From Microbotryum silenes-acaulis (Eukaryota; Basidiomycota; Microbotryomycetes; Microbotryales; Microbotryaceae): DNA of 64,000 bases. The notes under the pieces are model-generated. The model saw only the letters and a list, made by a program, of their open reading frames with translations. It made no database searches and was not told where the DNA came from. The position numbers and the translations under genes are program-made. Location: assembly GCA_003665825.1 (NCBI GenBank), contig QPFY01000016.1:1-64000 (forward strand), read 5' to 3'. Below, one piece after another: positions 45,433-56,396 of the stretch (its first letter is position 1; the number at the start of each line of letters is the position of its first letter).

Positions 45433-45917
45433 TTGCAGCAGTGGATCACGGGCGCGTCGGTTGGCCTTCGTCGCGTCACGTCGTGCGCTGTCGACCATGG
45501 CCAAGAAATCCGCCCTATCACACTCAGCAAGCGACGACGACAGCGAGAACCACACCGAGCACTCCGCTCATTCGAACACTCTGCGCAAAAAGAACAAGAG
45601 CAAGTCGAGAGGGACACGAGCGGAGAACTGGTCCGTTGCGCAGACCACATTTTTTGGGTCCACCTCTACGGCAACAACATGCTGTTCCCCAAGCTTCCTC
45701 TGAAGTTTCCGGCCTGGAACATCATTTTCGCTGCAATGGTGAAGCAACACCCCGAGCGCAAAGAGAACTGTAGCCGAGACCAAGTGAAAGCTCTCTGGTT
45801 CAAGGTGAGCCGTGTGGCGACGTGAGGAGACGCATCGCCAGTGACCGCATCCGTCCGTCATGTACTTCAACTAACCCTGTCGTTCTCTGGTTTTGTAGAA
45901 AAGACACAGAAAATGAC
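45433..45917 (+). CDS. Small SANT/Myb-like protein gene, possibly of a transposon
   Basis: The 3' frame encodes HLYGNNMLFPKLPLKFPAWN then ERKENCSRDQVKALWFK, after which GTGAGC at 45806 and TTTTGTAG at 45898 bound an intron. The next exon adds KRHRK and a stop. Trp...Trp spacing with a final QVK.LWFK recalls Myb/SANT-like domains carried by Harbinger-type elements. An ATG at 45497 opens a Ser/Asp/Glu-rich, then Lys-rich start in a different frame, so either an intron or a frame change lies near 45620-45660. A Copia LTR begins 27 bp after the stop. Family assignment is weak. Confidence 0.35.
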
Positions 45918-45943
45918 GAGACGTTTCAATAGATTACATCTTT

Positions 45944-46130
45944 TGAAAGATAAGGACTAAGAGGTACTCCACGACTCAGCTCCAAGATACACGAGTGAGA
46001 TGATGAGAATAGCGTGGAGAAGAAGACCAGAAAGAAAAAAGACACAAAGACAGAGATAGGCGCGCACGCAGAATAAAGAATTAACAAGGCTAATAGGAAA
46101 GAGTTAGGCTCTCAGACCCCACTTCTAACA
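45944..46130 (-). repeat. Copia 3' LTR
   Basis: 187 bp; pairs with 50496-50682. Supplies the stop codon of the pol frame (46114-46112), since pol runs a few codons into the LTR. Confidence 0.9.
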
Positions 46131-49100
46131 CTCCCACCGGTCAAAGAGACTAACGAGACCATTCCAAGAAGTGCGCGGAGTTGATCGAAGCGCTGAGGTC
46201 CCAGAGGCTTGGTCATCAAATCCGCAGTGTTGACGTGGGTAGGATAGTACTCGAGCTCGACCTCGCCAGAAGCAACACGTTCCCGAACAAACAGATGAGC
46301 AATGTCGAAGTGCTTGGTACGCATGTGGTCGACAGGATCCTTGGCGATCTGGATGCACGCCGCATTGTCCTCTTGGATGATGGTGGGACCAGACTGGGGA
46401 ATGCCAACATCACCTGCCAAGCGACGGAGCCAGATTGCTTCACGAGTGGCTGAGGATGCAGATAGGATCTCAGCCTCAGTAGTTGAAGTAGCAATCATGG
46501 ACTGTTGTTTTGACTGCCATGAGACAGCGCCGCCAGCGAGCATTGATGCGTAGGCTCCCACCGATCTCCGAGATACCTGATCATCGGCGAAGGAGGCGTC
46601 GGAGTAGACCATCACCCGAGTAGTGGAGCTGTTGCGATACAGGATTCCCCAATCGACAGTACTGTTGAGATAGCGGAAGATACGCTTGACTGCAGCCCAA
46701 TCGTCGACAGTAGGACAGGAGTTCTTTTGAGCCACGGCACGCACAGCAATCGCAATATCGGGTCGGCATCGAGTCGAAGCGTATTGGAGAGAACCCACAG
46801 CAGACTGGTACATTGGAATGTCGGCGAAAGGAGTTGTATCGATTCGAAGCGAAGGACGGTCATCCATCGGCGTGAAAGCACGACGCTTGGAAGGCGAGGC
46901 AAAGTCGAACTTCTCGAGCATGGTCCGAACATACTTGCTCTGATGAACGAGAATGTGATCCTTGGTGCGATGAACCTCGAAGCCAAGGAAGTACGACACC
47001 GGACCAAGACGCTTGAGCTTGAAGGCCTTGTGAAGTGAAGCGAGCTCGGACTCCAAGAACGATTGATCATTGGAGGCGATGAGACCGTCATCAACATAAA
47101 GAGTGATGATAGCAAACGAAGTTCCCGAATGCTTGATGTAGAGACAGGCGTCGGCAGTGGCCCTCATATACCCTCGAGACACCATGAGATCGTTGACAGC
47201 TCGATACCATTCACGAGGGGCTTGCTTGGTACCATACATCGAGCCCACGAGCTTGAGACATTTGCCAGGGGATTTAGGACCATTCCATCCTTTCGGATAT
47301 CGAACGTAGACATCCTCGGTCATCTTGCCATTGAGGAAGGCGCAATCGAAGTCGAACTGTTCGAGATGCAGACCCTGAGCAGCAGCCAGAGCAATCAAGA
47401 ATAGGATAGTCGACGAGCGAGCGACAGGAGCGTAGGTGTCATGGTAGTCGATGCCAGGGTGTTGGGCGAAACCTTGAGCAACAAGGCGAGCTTTGAAACG
47501 AATGATCTTCCCGTTCGCATCGCGCTTGATACTGTAGACCCAGATCGTGCCACGTGACTTCCTGGAAGACTCCATGATGATCGAATTGAAGGAGCTCCGA
47601 GACCATGGCCTCAATCCAATGGTTGCGATAGGGTGACTTCATGACCTCCTCGAAGGTCTTGGGGATCTCGATGTCTTCCTCGACGAACACCGCAGCGCAG
47701 TAGGCATCGTAGGATAGTTTGTTGTGGAACAAAGGTGGAGTATCAAGTACATCGACCATGATAGCGGCAATGATGGGCAGAACCTTGTCGGGAGGTTGAG
47801 GTCGACGACGAGAGCCAGCAGGAAGGATGTTGGAGGGATCGACATTCTCAAACTGGCCTGGGTTTGGACCAGTACGCACGATCGCGTAACCTTCACGAGG
47901 AGCGAGAGCGACTTCCGCCTCGCCGTCGAGAGATTCCTCTGCATCATGGAAGTCCTCCGGCCTGTCGTGGTCCTCATCCTCTTCGTCCATCGGAGGCACA
48001 ACGCCAAGATCTCCCCCCGGTTGATTGGCTCCGATGGGTGGCGTCACGACAGGCGAAACCGGAGTAACCGGTAGCATCTCGGGCGACGGAGGACGAGGAT
48101 CGAACACAGGAATGGGAGGAATGGGAGCATCAACCCGATCCTGAGTCGAGGTAACGACAGGAGGTGCACGAGGAGAAGTGTCGACGAACGTGACATGACG
48201 CGAGACGTAGACCTTGTTGGAGGATTGGACCCAGACACGGTAGTTGTACTCGCCGGAATACCCGATGAACACTCCCTGAATGGATCGAGGTGAAAGCTTG
48301 GTCCGACGTTCCTTGGGGACATGCACGAACGCCGTAGATCCGAATGGCTGAAGATGAGTGAGGTTGGGCTTCTTGCCAAGGAGAACCTAGATCGCCGTCT
48401 TTCCCGATATACGAGGGTGTGGTCGACGATTGAGAACAAACGTTGCGACGGCAAGAGCATCCGACCAGAAACGCATGGGAAGACCAGAGTCGAGGAGCAT
48501 TGATCGAACGAGACCCATGAGAGATCCATTAAGTCGTTCGACTTGCCCGTTTTGCTCCGGAGTATAGGGCGCCGTGAATTCCACGATGATACCCTGCTTC
48601 ACAAGAAGATCCCGGAACAACGAGTTGTCAAATTCACGACCATTGTCCGACCTGACCCTTTTGATCTTGTGACCTGTCTGCCGCTCAGCCTCAGCTTGAA
48701 ACTTCGTCCATGCTCCGATGATCGTCTCCGCCCTCTTGTCCTTCAGCACGATCGTCCATTTAGCCGTCGAATACTGATCCACAATCGCGAGATAGATGGT
48801 ATCACCATGGTGGTTGGAATGTTCGACGAAACCAAGGTCGATGAAGACACGATAGAGAGGGTGAGGCGCTTCGGTGCTCTTGGCGGAGAAGGGAGATCGC
48901 TTTGACTTTGCCTGGATGCACGAGAAGCAGGGAGTGACCTTTTCATCCTTCAAAGTGATGCCAGTAATAGCCCCAGACTTGACGGCCAAAACGATCGCCG
49001 CAGGAGATTGGTGGCCCAACTTCCGATGCGCCTCCATCAACGTGCACGTTCCAGTGAGACGATTGGCGGCGACCATCGACGGCGGTGAGGATGACAGGAT

Positions 49101-50489
49101 AGGCTGAACTGGAGCGGCATCCATGACAAAGCCTCGACCAGGACGCGAACGAAGGATCGACCTTCCGCGGACGCTGAAGATGAGGTTGCTTTGAGGACCC
49201 ACGACGTACGTCATCGATTCCAACAGACGATCGATCGAGATGAAGCCGCATTGAGCACCGGGCATGTAGTAAACCTTTTTCAAGGTAATACGACAGCCAT
49301 AGGAGGTAAGAAATGTCACTGAGCCATGGCCTGGAGAGTCTACTCGAGATTGGTCGGCGACGGAGATTCCGAGCGGCTCAGAGATGAAGTCCGAGATAAC
49401 CGACTTGTCACCAACGCAATGGACTTTGGCACCCGAATCAATGATCCATGGAAAGACAGGCATAGCCTTCGAGTAAGGGAAAGTGTAGGTCATCAATGCA
49501 GTTTCGTCTACACCAATGGCAGCAACGTTCGAGTTCGAGTTCGAGTCCGAGGCAGGAGCGGAGGCGTTCGCATTGTTGTTCCTGCTTGGACAGAGACGCC
49601 AACCACGTTCGTAACCGTGGACCTTGCAGCGAGAACAGTACGACTTGGAGTAGTCCTTTGGCGCAGTAGTAGAGATACGAGCGACGAGGCTGCTATCGTC
49701 AACAATTCGATCGGATAGCGATGCCTTCTGTCTGTTACGAGACTCGGCCAACTCGACGTTCATAAGGAGCTTAGGATAGAACGCGTTCCAGTCCATGTGG
49801 ATGTCGACATCGGACGCGAGGTTGCCAACGATCGAGTCGTACTGGTCAGGAAGTGAGCGAACAAGCATCGCTGCAAACAACCAGTTCGGAAGCGGAGCAC
49901 CGAGGTTCTTGAAGTCGATCATGGCAATCTTGACCTTGTTGACGAACTCCTTGAACGGGATATCACCCGTGTATGGTTGCATCAGAACACTGAGCAAATC
50001 CATGGTACGACTCGATTGACCGAGAGAGTGGATCCCTTTGAGCGTGTCCCAAATGTCCTTCGCAGAATCGAGATGTTCGCAGTGGCCCATCTGTTCCTCG
50101 GAAAGTGCATTGGCGAGGAACTTGCATGCTAGCTCGTTACGACGTTTGGCTTTCTCGCGAAATACCGCGACCTTGTCCGCAATTTGGACGCTGGTGAGGT
50201 TGGGCAAGACGTCCGCTGAAGGCGCGGAACCAGATCTCCCCCCCGAGCCCGCTAAAGCTGGGGAGGCGGGTTCAACAGGCGCGGCGGACGCAGTTGCATT
50301 GGCGGAAACGAGGGTGGACCGGTAGTCCGCGACGAGGGAGTCGACCGAGTGGATAACAACGTCCCATACTGCGTCGCCTCGTAAATTGAGATACGCCTTT
50401 GACGCCCAACTCTTGTACCCTTTGGTGTCCTTGAGGTACAAGCGATTGCCCGCCCCATTGTGGGGATCGGGTTCGCTCGCTGAGCTCAT
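46112..50489 (-). pseudogene. Copia gag-pol polyprotein, one stop and one frame break
   Basis: The start ATG at 50489 (MSSASEPDP) lies seven bases from the LTR. Parts in order: gag (KSWASKAYLNLRGDAVWDV), an irregular zinc knuckle CSRCKVHGYERGWRLC, protease IIDSGAKVHCVG, integrase HHCC (HRKLGHQ...CFSCIQAK) and core with IVDQYSTAKW, RSDNGREF and PEQNGQVERLNG, then reverse transcriptase ([24 protein letters not shown]) and RNase H ([22 protein letters not shown]). An in-frame TAG at 48389-48387 falls after the integrase core, and the frame changes near 47550 at the start of reverse transcriptase with a few codons apparently missing. Young by its LTRs but not able to make a full polyprotein. Confidence 0.85.
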
Positions 50490-50493
50490 AACC
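50484..50493 (-). promoter_or_regulatory. Primer-binding site overlapping the gag start codon
   Basis: Two bases inside the 5' LTR the minus strand reads GGTTATGAGC. This is complementary to GCUCAUAACC in the anticodon loop of eukaryotic initiator tRNA-Met, the half-tRNA primer known for Drosophila copia and Ty5. The ATG inside this site is the gag start. Confidence 0.7.
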
Positions 50494-50495
50494 TT

Positions 50496-50682
50496 TGACA
50501 GATAAGGACTAAGAGGTACTCCACGACTCAGCTCCGAGATACACGAGTGAGATGATGAGAATAGCGTCGAGAAGAAGACCAGAAAGAAAAAAGACGCAAA
50601 GACAGAGATAGGCGCGCACGCAGAATAAAGAATTAACAAGGCTAATAGAAAAGACTTAGGCTCTCAGACCCCACTTCTAACA
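50496..50682 (-). repeat. Copia 5' LTR
   Basis: 187 bp. Its outer end at 50682 directly abuts the 3' region of the non-LTR element, so the Copia element inserted in or beside that 3' end. Confidence 0.9.
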
Positions 50683-51339
50683 ACTAAGACAGAGAGGAGG
50701 AGGAGGGGAACACACCCGAGGGGCCAAGGGAGGGGGTCGAAGCCAGAGATAGAGGTCCCCAGGGACTAACAGGCGGCAGCCAAGCCCCAGCTACTCGTCA
50801 CCCCGACAGCGCCTGATGTCCTCCCTTGGCTGAGTCTCGAGTGCTGGCTGTTGAGCCGTTGGGGCCGAGCGAAAGACGATCCAATACAACGAAACGAGCC
50901 TCGCCTTGACGCGAGGATGTCGACCAAAAAAACGAGCGACCTTTCTTCCCGATCCATGCCGTAGATCTTGACCAACGCGAACGAACGATCCATCCGACGA
51001 AATCCAACACACGGCTTAGGAATAAAAGGAGAAGTGGCTGAAGCGTAGTCAACAACCGAGCAACAGGAACGAGAAGAGGAAGGGAAGGGACAAGGGGGGG
51101 GAAAGGAGAGGGGAGAACTTCACAAAGCCTCCAACGCAAAGACGATCGACCGGGCTTGCCGATCCATCCAAGAACGAAAACCGCTACTGCGCAAAGTAGA
51201 GAGAGAGAGAGAGAGGTGCGCAGCCTTCCACTGCGCAACAAGTTTCAAGACAGTCAGCTTCTGAAAGAAAAGTCGACCTCCGAAAAAGAAGGGAGGAAAG
51301 GAGGGGAGGAAAATAGGAAGGAAGGACTTAACTCGGTCA

Positions 51340-54300
51340 TCACACCTCCCAATCTCGAGCCCCAGGCACAAAGCCCGCTCGAGAGAGAAAATCTCGCTCG
51401 AACGCTCTGAGTGCACTGGGCAGCGAGGGAGGGGCCACGACCTTGTCCAGCTCGAACCGCTGATGAACGCGCCAGCGGAGCAGGTGCAGCCGCTGGAAGC
51501 CGATCGCGCAAGCCAGCCGAACCCACATCCATTTCGAGGTCGTTCTCCCACGACCCCGCAAAAGGGGGAGCCCCATAGTCAGTTGCTCCGGAGTGAACGT
51601 CGACGGATCGACGTCGGTATCCTCGATGCCGAGCTTGTCGAACAGAATGCGCAGCACCCCGCCCCAGAAGCTGGTCGAGTACGCGCACTCGAAAAAGTAG
51701 TGCGACACCGTCTCGATGACCGCTGCATCGTTGCCGCAGAATAGACACGTCGGCGAAGAGGCATGACCCTGAGTATGCTGCCTCTTGCGCGTCGGCGTCA
51801 CGTCGTACATGAGCCGCCAGTGGGTGTCCTGCTCCACAGCAGACGCGAACCGGTCATGAAGCCATCTCCAGAAGCGTTTCCTATCGCTCTGAAAAGTCCC
51901 ATCAGGGAAACGCTTGACACGATCCTCCCTCCCTGGGAACCGCACCTTGTTCACAAGCCGACGAAGCTTGCGAATCGTAAAAGGTCGGGAGAGCCCAAAG
52001 AAGTTGAAGCACCGAGGACGGGGAGCCTCCTTGAGAGGTATCCGAGCAGGTCGCAACGCGGTCTTGGGCAGCAAGGCTTTCGCCTTGAGCAACTGACCCA
52101 CGCGCGACCACACGTGCTCGTGCTGTAGGGCGGGTTCCTTAGAGTGCTGCCAGAACCCGCGTCGATGACCAACCAGAGCCCATCCCTTCCCTTCGTCCCT
52201 CCAGTACAGGTCCGCGATCTGCGCAAACTTCGCCACTGCGTCCGCATCGTCATATGCGTGCTTGGCACCTTCAGCATAGAGTGAAGGGAGGCGAGGCGGA
52301 AGCGAAAGCAATTCGGGAAGCGTAAGGAGTTCGGACTTGATGGTTGGAACTGTGACCCTGGCCGCTGCAACGACTTCCCCCCAGCGCGTCGAGTCGCGAT
52401 ACAGTTTCTCGAGCCGAGCCGTGCTGCTGAAGAACCCCCACGGACTGAAATCGCGGGTCGCAGCGACGAGGGACCTCCAGCTCTCGCGAGCTAGGGGCGC
52501 CCAGATCGCCTCGTCCGAGCCCGCCACAGCATCCCAAAATCGAAGCGCCACCGAATGAACGATGTCGCCGATCGAAATCAAGCCCAAGCCACCGTCCTCC
52601 CGAGCCTGGAACACGAAATCGCGAGCGACGGTATTTCGCCCTGCTCCTCCCCAGACAAAATCCGTAAGTGCCGTCTCCGCCGCCTTAATGAACCATTGAG
52701 GCGGTATGTCGAAGGACAGCACGTGGAGGACCGTCGAGATGATGTGAGCGTTGGCATAGAAGACCTTCCCACTCGGCGAAAGTGTCCGGTCTCCAGCGGC
52801 GCGGGTCTTGGCCTTGATCCTGTCAAGAACATGGGTCCAAAACAGTTTCGAGTCACCGTGGCGAAAGAAGGCATAGCCGCACCACTTGAAGCTCTCCCCC
52901 TCCTGCACCGTTGGCAGCGCCTGCGCAGTCTCGTCCCGAAGCCAGTTCGGTCCGAGTGGTAGCACCAGCGTCTTGTCCGTGTTGGTCTTCCCGTTGGTTG
53001 CCTCGTACCACGTCTGCGACAGCGTTTGTAGCTTCGACAATGCCGCCGGTGACTCCACCACCACCACAGCATCATCGGCAAACGCCAGATGCGTAAGCTG
53101 CGCACGCGGCCCCCCTGGCCACACCTTCTGCAGGTCGAGCGCGATCCCGCGCCGCACGAGGGCGTCGAGGAAGGGTTGGAACGTGATGTTCCAAACCGGG
53201 CACGAGAGGGGATCCCCCTGACCGAGACCACACAGCAACCGCACCAAGTCCGTGGGGAACCCATTGACAAGGTAGCGCACCCCCAGAGTCTCGGGATCGT
53301 AGAGAGCGCGCAGCAGCGAGATGAAACGCTCGCCGAACCAAAAGGCCTCAAAGACCTCGAAGATCCAGGCGTGATCGACCCGATCGTACGCGCTCTGCTG
53401 ATCCAAAGACAAGAGGGCACCCTCGGGGAAAACTTCAGTGCCTAGCGACTTGAGTTTTTCGAGAAGGAGAGTGAGATGACTTCCCGCGTCTGCTGAACGT
53501 CTTGATGGCATGAAACCGTGTTGCGCCGGCGGCAAAAGCTCGCCGAGCACCGCATTGAGTCGCGCCACCAAGACCTTGCTGAGGACCTTGTAGGTCGTCT
53601 CGCGCAATGTGATCGGTCGGTATGCCCCCAGTGATTTCAGATTGGCCCCCGGTTTATTCTTGGGCAAGAGCCGCACCAGCCCCTCTGCCAAGGACGCCGT
53701 CATTTTGCCGCCCTCCCAAATCGAGTTGAACAAGTCCAACAGCTTGGGAGCAAAGTAGGTTGGCAGCGCCTTGAAGAGCTCGTACGGAATGCCCGAGGGC
53801 CCCGGTGATCGCCCCGAATCCGTCTTCTTCAACGCCGCTTCAACCTCGAGGAGGGTGAAGGGCTCGTCAAGCGCCACTCTCGCTTGACGAGGCAGCCGAC
53901 GACCGAACGTAGGGTCCGAGCGGTCGTCATCGTAGCATTTCGCTACGCGAATAGGGTCGAGCAGAGACCGACGTGCGTTCGTCGGCTCGCCACGAGCTGG
54001 GTCCGGTGTGAAGAGCGACTGCGCGTGCCGTGAAGCAATACCCAGCGCCTCCTGCATGTCAACGGTCTCGGTGCCATCCACATCCTCCAGCGAGACGATG
54101 CTCGTCTGGCGACTCCGGCGGTTGAGGCGCGTGCGAATGCTTGCCGATTGACCTTCCCTCGAGTCGACTGACGGCACATGCGCACGAATACGCAGCCACT
54201 GAGCCTTCTTTACCGCCAACTGGTCCAACCGCGACTTGGCAAGAGCATACGCATCGCGCTCGGCCTCATTCATGTGCTCACCGCGTGCCTCCAAAGCCTC

Positions 54301-55341
54301 CATGACGGATTGGCTCTCGGCCCGCAGTCGGCGCATGTCGGCACGAGTCGAGCGGTATCGTGCATGGCCAGCGACTGCAACCGCCCGCAGAGCGGCGTCA
54401 TAGACTTCGCCGAGCGGAGCGGTCCCCTCGAGCCTTTGATAGACCTCGTCGACGACCCCGGGAATCGATGCGACAAAGTCTTGATCGTCAAAGACCGTTG
54501 GGTTGAGCCTCGAAATGAAATCGCTCGTAGAGGGAAGAGAAAGGGGGGGTTCGGCATCAGCGTTCGATGTAGGCAAAGCGAGAGTCGCAACTACAGGTCT
54601 GTGGTCCGAACAGGGCGCGTCGAAGAGCGTAGAAGCGCTCAACAACCGGTTCGCCCAACTGGATTGGACAAGAATATAGTCGATCCGCGACCACGAGCAA
54701 ATCTTTCGCTCTTCCCCTCTACCACGGTAGTGAGGACGAGTGAATGCGGGGGTGCAAGGATGGACATGTCGGACCGTGTCGAGTGCCTTGAACGCGATTT
54801 TTGACAGCAAGGTCTGCCAGTGCGATACAGGAGTCCAAGCGCGATCGGTGATGGACACTCGGTCGACCGATACATCCGGACAATCATTGAGATCGCCGGC
54901 CAAGATCCGAAGAGTCTTGGGTCTCGGGGCGTTGAAGTGCAGAAGCCCGAAAAAGTCGCGACGATCGTCCTCCTGCACCGGCGCGTACATGTTGATGATC
55001 TCGACATCGAGCTCCTCAAGACGAAACACCGAGCGCAGAATCCGACTCTCGAAACGAGGAGCTCCTGCAAAGACGACCGGGGTGGAGGAAAGGAGATGGC
55101 CCGCCAAAGGTGAGCCATCGGGTATGAGGGTAAGGACATGAGGAGTGAAACGAATACAAGCCCCTGGCCAAGCACTCTCGAAGCCTTCGCGCGACGCGTT
55201 GTAGCTGAGGTGGTGCTCTTGCAGGAGGATGGCCGCAGGGGCCGGCCGAAGGGTTTTGAGATAACGGATGATTTTGACTTGATTGACTGCGTTCTTCATC
55301 GATCGGACGTTGAACGTCAACACGGTGAGGGACTCAATCAT
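51340..55341 (-). CDS. Non-LTR element 1 ORF2: endonuclease, reverse transcriptase, zinc finger
   Basis: One unbroken frame of 1333 residues. Residues ~5-255 form an apurinic-type endonuclease (FNVRSMKN, catalytic LQE at 41-43, GDLNDC at 149-154, SDHRPV at 245-250). Residues ~550-830 form the reverse transcriptase with [34 protein letters not shown] and the catalytic FADD at 754-757. Near 1195-1225 CLFCGN...HYFFECAY is a zf-RVT finger. These parts nick the target and copy element RNA at the nick. All catalytic motifs seen are present, so it may be active. Start ATG is at 55341, two bases after the ORF1 stop. Clade probably Tad-like, not proven. Confidence 0.9.
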   Translation of the reverse strand: MIESLTVLTFNVRSMKNAVNQVKIIRYLKTLRPAPAAILLQEHHLSYNASREGFESAWPGACIRFTPHVLTLIPDGSPLAGHLLSSTPVVFAGAPRFESRILRSVFRLEELDVEIINMYAPVQEDDRRDFFGLLHFNAPRPKTLRILAGDLNDCPDVSVDRVSITDRAWTPVSHWQTLLSKIAFKALDTVRHVHPCTPAFTRPHYRGRGEERKICSWSRIDYILVQSSWANRLLSASTLFDAPCSDHRPVVATLALPTSNADAEPPLSLPSTSDFISRLNPTVFDDQDFVASIPGVVDEVYQRLEGTAPLGEVYDAALRAVAVAGHARYRSTRADMRRLRAESQSVMEALEARGEHMNEAERDAYALAKSRLDQLAVKKAQWLRIRAHVPSVDSREGQSASIRTRLNRRSRQTSIVSLEDVDGTETVDMQEALGIASRHAQSLFTPDPARGEPTNARRSLLDPIRVAKCYDDDRSDPTFGRRLPRQARVALDEPFTLLEVEAALKKTDSGRSPGPSGIPYELFKALPTYFAPKLLDLFNSIWEGGKMTASLAEGLVRLLPKNKPGANLKSLGAYRPITLRETTYKVLSKVLVARLNAVLGELLPPAQHGFMPSRRSADAGSHLTLLLEKLKSLGTEVFPEGALLSLDQQSAYDRVDHAWIFEVFEAFWFGERFISLLRALYDPETLGVRYLVNGFPTDLVRLLCGLGQGDPLSCPVWNITFQPFLDALVRRGIALDLQKVWPGGPRAQLTHLAFADDAVVVVESPAALSKLQTLSQTWYEATNGKTNTDKTLVLPLGPNWLRDETAQALPTVQEGESFKWCGYAFFRHGDSKLFWTHVLDRIKAKTRAAGDRTLSPSGKVFYANAHIISTVLHVLSFDIPPQWFIKAAETALTDFVWGGAGRNTVARDFVFQAREDGGLGLISIGDIVHSVALRFWDAVAGSDEAIWAPLARESWRSLVAATRDFSPWGFFSSTARLEKLYRDSTRWGEVVAAARVTVPTIKSELLTLPELLSLPPRLPSLYAEGAKHAYDDADAVAKFAQIADLYWRDEGKGWALVGHRRGFWQHSKEPALQHEHVWSRVGQLLKAKALLPKTALRPARIPLKEAPRPRCFNFFGLSRPFTIRKLRRLVNKVRFPGREDRVKRFPDGTFQSDRKRFWRWLHDRFASAVEQDTHWRLMYDVTPTRKRQHTQGHASSPTCLFCGNDAAVIETVSHYFFECAYSTSFWGGVLRILFDKLGIEDTDVDPSTFTPEQLTMGLPLLRGRGRTTSKWMWVRLACAIGFQRLHLLRWRVHQRFELDKVVAPPSLPSALRAFERDFLSRAGFVPGARDWEV

Positions 55342-55343
55342 GA

Positions 55344-56396
55344 TTAAATCAGTTCAGCGCCGCCCCCCTCGAATTCGGTCACCTCGGACCTGTGACCCCC
55401 TGAACTGTTGCCCCCTGAGCCGTCACCCCCTGATGCACCGAGGATCATGGCGGATCCCGCCCGGGTGACACGTCGGTTGCCGGGTGCCGAGCTCGAACGA
55501 AGGCGTCGAGGACTCGTCGAGGCTATCGAGATTGTCGAGGTGGCCGATGATCCCGACGTGCCACCGGACAAAGGCGAAGCCGGAGCAGAAGCAGAAGGCG
55601 AAGGAGAGGTCGGGGTCGAAACGGGCGCCGCCGTCGTCGTCTGCGTCTCCTTTGTTGAGCCCATGGTCGCACGCGTCGACGTCTCTTCCCCAGTGTCGCC
55701 GCCCTCCGGTTCGGTCGAAGCGACCGACTCGTCGTCGCCGTCGCCGTCGCCGTCGTTCGCGTCGTCCTTGTTGCCGGTCGCTGCACCTGCGGGGTTAGCA
55801 CGAGGTCCCAGCTGGATCATGTTCGCGCCAGAGACGCGAGAGTTCAATGCGGCAGGCCCACCGTGCTTCCCATTCTTTCCAGCGACTCGGAAGCCGGTAG
55901 TCGAAGTCGAAGTCGAGGTCCCCGGAACAGGGGCGGCGGTGGCCGGAGTCGAAGCCGGCTTCCTGCAAGCGCCCCACTGGTGTCCGGCGCGATCGCACAC
56001 CGCGCAGTAGTGCGTCTCGAATTCGTGTCGCAAGCCGTACTTGGCGCCCAGGATCTCGATCTCTTGTGGCAAGGCGGCGTTGAGCGCAGCCTTCTGCGTC
56101 TCGGTAGAGCCTTGGAAAAGATCAGCATGTAAGCGAAGGTACGCGCAGTGGAACCCGTCTTCGGTCATGGCCATCGGATCTCCATTCGGATCGACCGCGA
56201 GGCCCCGCTGTAATTGCATCAGGGTATAACCTTGCGTACGACCTGCGCGGCCGAACGAAAGGGTGAGAGCATCATCGAGAGATTTTCGGAGCACGGAAGC
56301 GGGGATCGCGCTGGAGGAGGAGGGCAAGGTGAATCGCACCTGAACGACGTGGTTAAGGGGAGTTTTTTTTTTTTTTTTGTAGAAACTGTTCATCAT
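55344..56396 (-). CDS. Non-LTR element 1 ORF1 (gag-like, zinc knuckle)
   Basis: Likely start ATG at 56396 (MMNSFYK); the frame stays open to 56720 but only with GTG upstream. It contains a conserved block QGYTLMQLQRGLAVDPNG and a canonical C-x2-C-x4-H-x4-C knuckle CAVCDRAGHQWGAC (around residues 130-145), followed by Ser/Thr/Pro- and acid-rich low complexity and a C-terminus ending GGGAELI. It would bind element RNA. A run of 16 A (56378-56363) right after the start encodes five lysines; it could cause slippage, or mark an old poly(A) junction where the true 5' part has been lost. The stop TAA is followed by TC and then the ORF2 ATG. Confidence 0.75.
   Translation of the reverse strand: MMNSFYKKKKKTPLNHVVQVRFTLPSSSSAIPASVLRKSLDDALTLSFGRAGRTQGYTLMQLQRGLAVDPNGDPMAMTEDGFHCAYLRLHADLFQGSTETQKAALNAALPQEIEILGAKYGLRHEFETHYCAVCDRAGHQWGACRKPASTPATAAPVPGTSTSTSTTGFRVAGKNGKHGGPAALNSRVSGANMIQLGPRANPAGAATGNKDDANDGDGDGDDESVASTEPEGGDTGEETSTRATMGSTKETQTTTAAPVSTPTSPSPSASAPASPLSGGTSGSSATSTISIASTSPRRLRSSSAPGNRRVTRAGSAMILGASGGDGSGGNSSGGHRSEVTEFEGGGAELI

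Larger units (their letters stand above)
45944..50682 (-). mobile_element. Ty1/Copia retrotransposon with both LTRs
   Basis: Two 187-bp LTRs (45944-46130 and 50496-50682) start TGTTAGAAG on the minus strand and end TCA. They differ at six positions by hand count (~97% identity). Gag-pol lies between them on the minus strand. A polypurine-like GGTGGGAG precedes the 3' LTR. The flanks TCTTT and ACTAA do not form a target duplication, so recombination between copies or a flanking deletion is possible. Confidence 0.9.

Noticed and set aside
45780..45917. Homeodomain suggested by QVKALWFKKRHRK
   Set aside because: The last-helix likeness is short; the preceding helices and spacing do not fit a homeodomain. 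A SANT/Myb-like reading fits the tryptophans better, though weakly.
55408..56010. Plus-strand 200-codon frame opposite element 1 ORF1
   Set aside because: Antisense of a low-complexity Ser/Thr/Pro coding stretch containing the zinc knuckle; no independent support.
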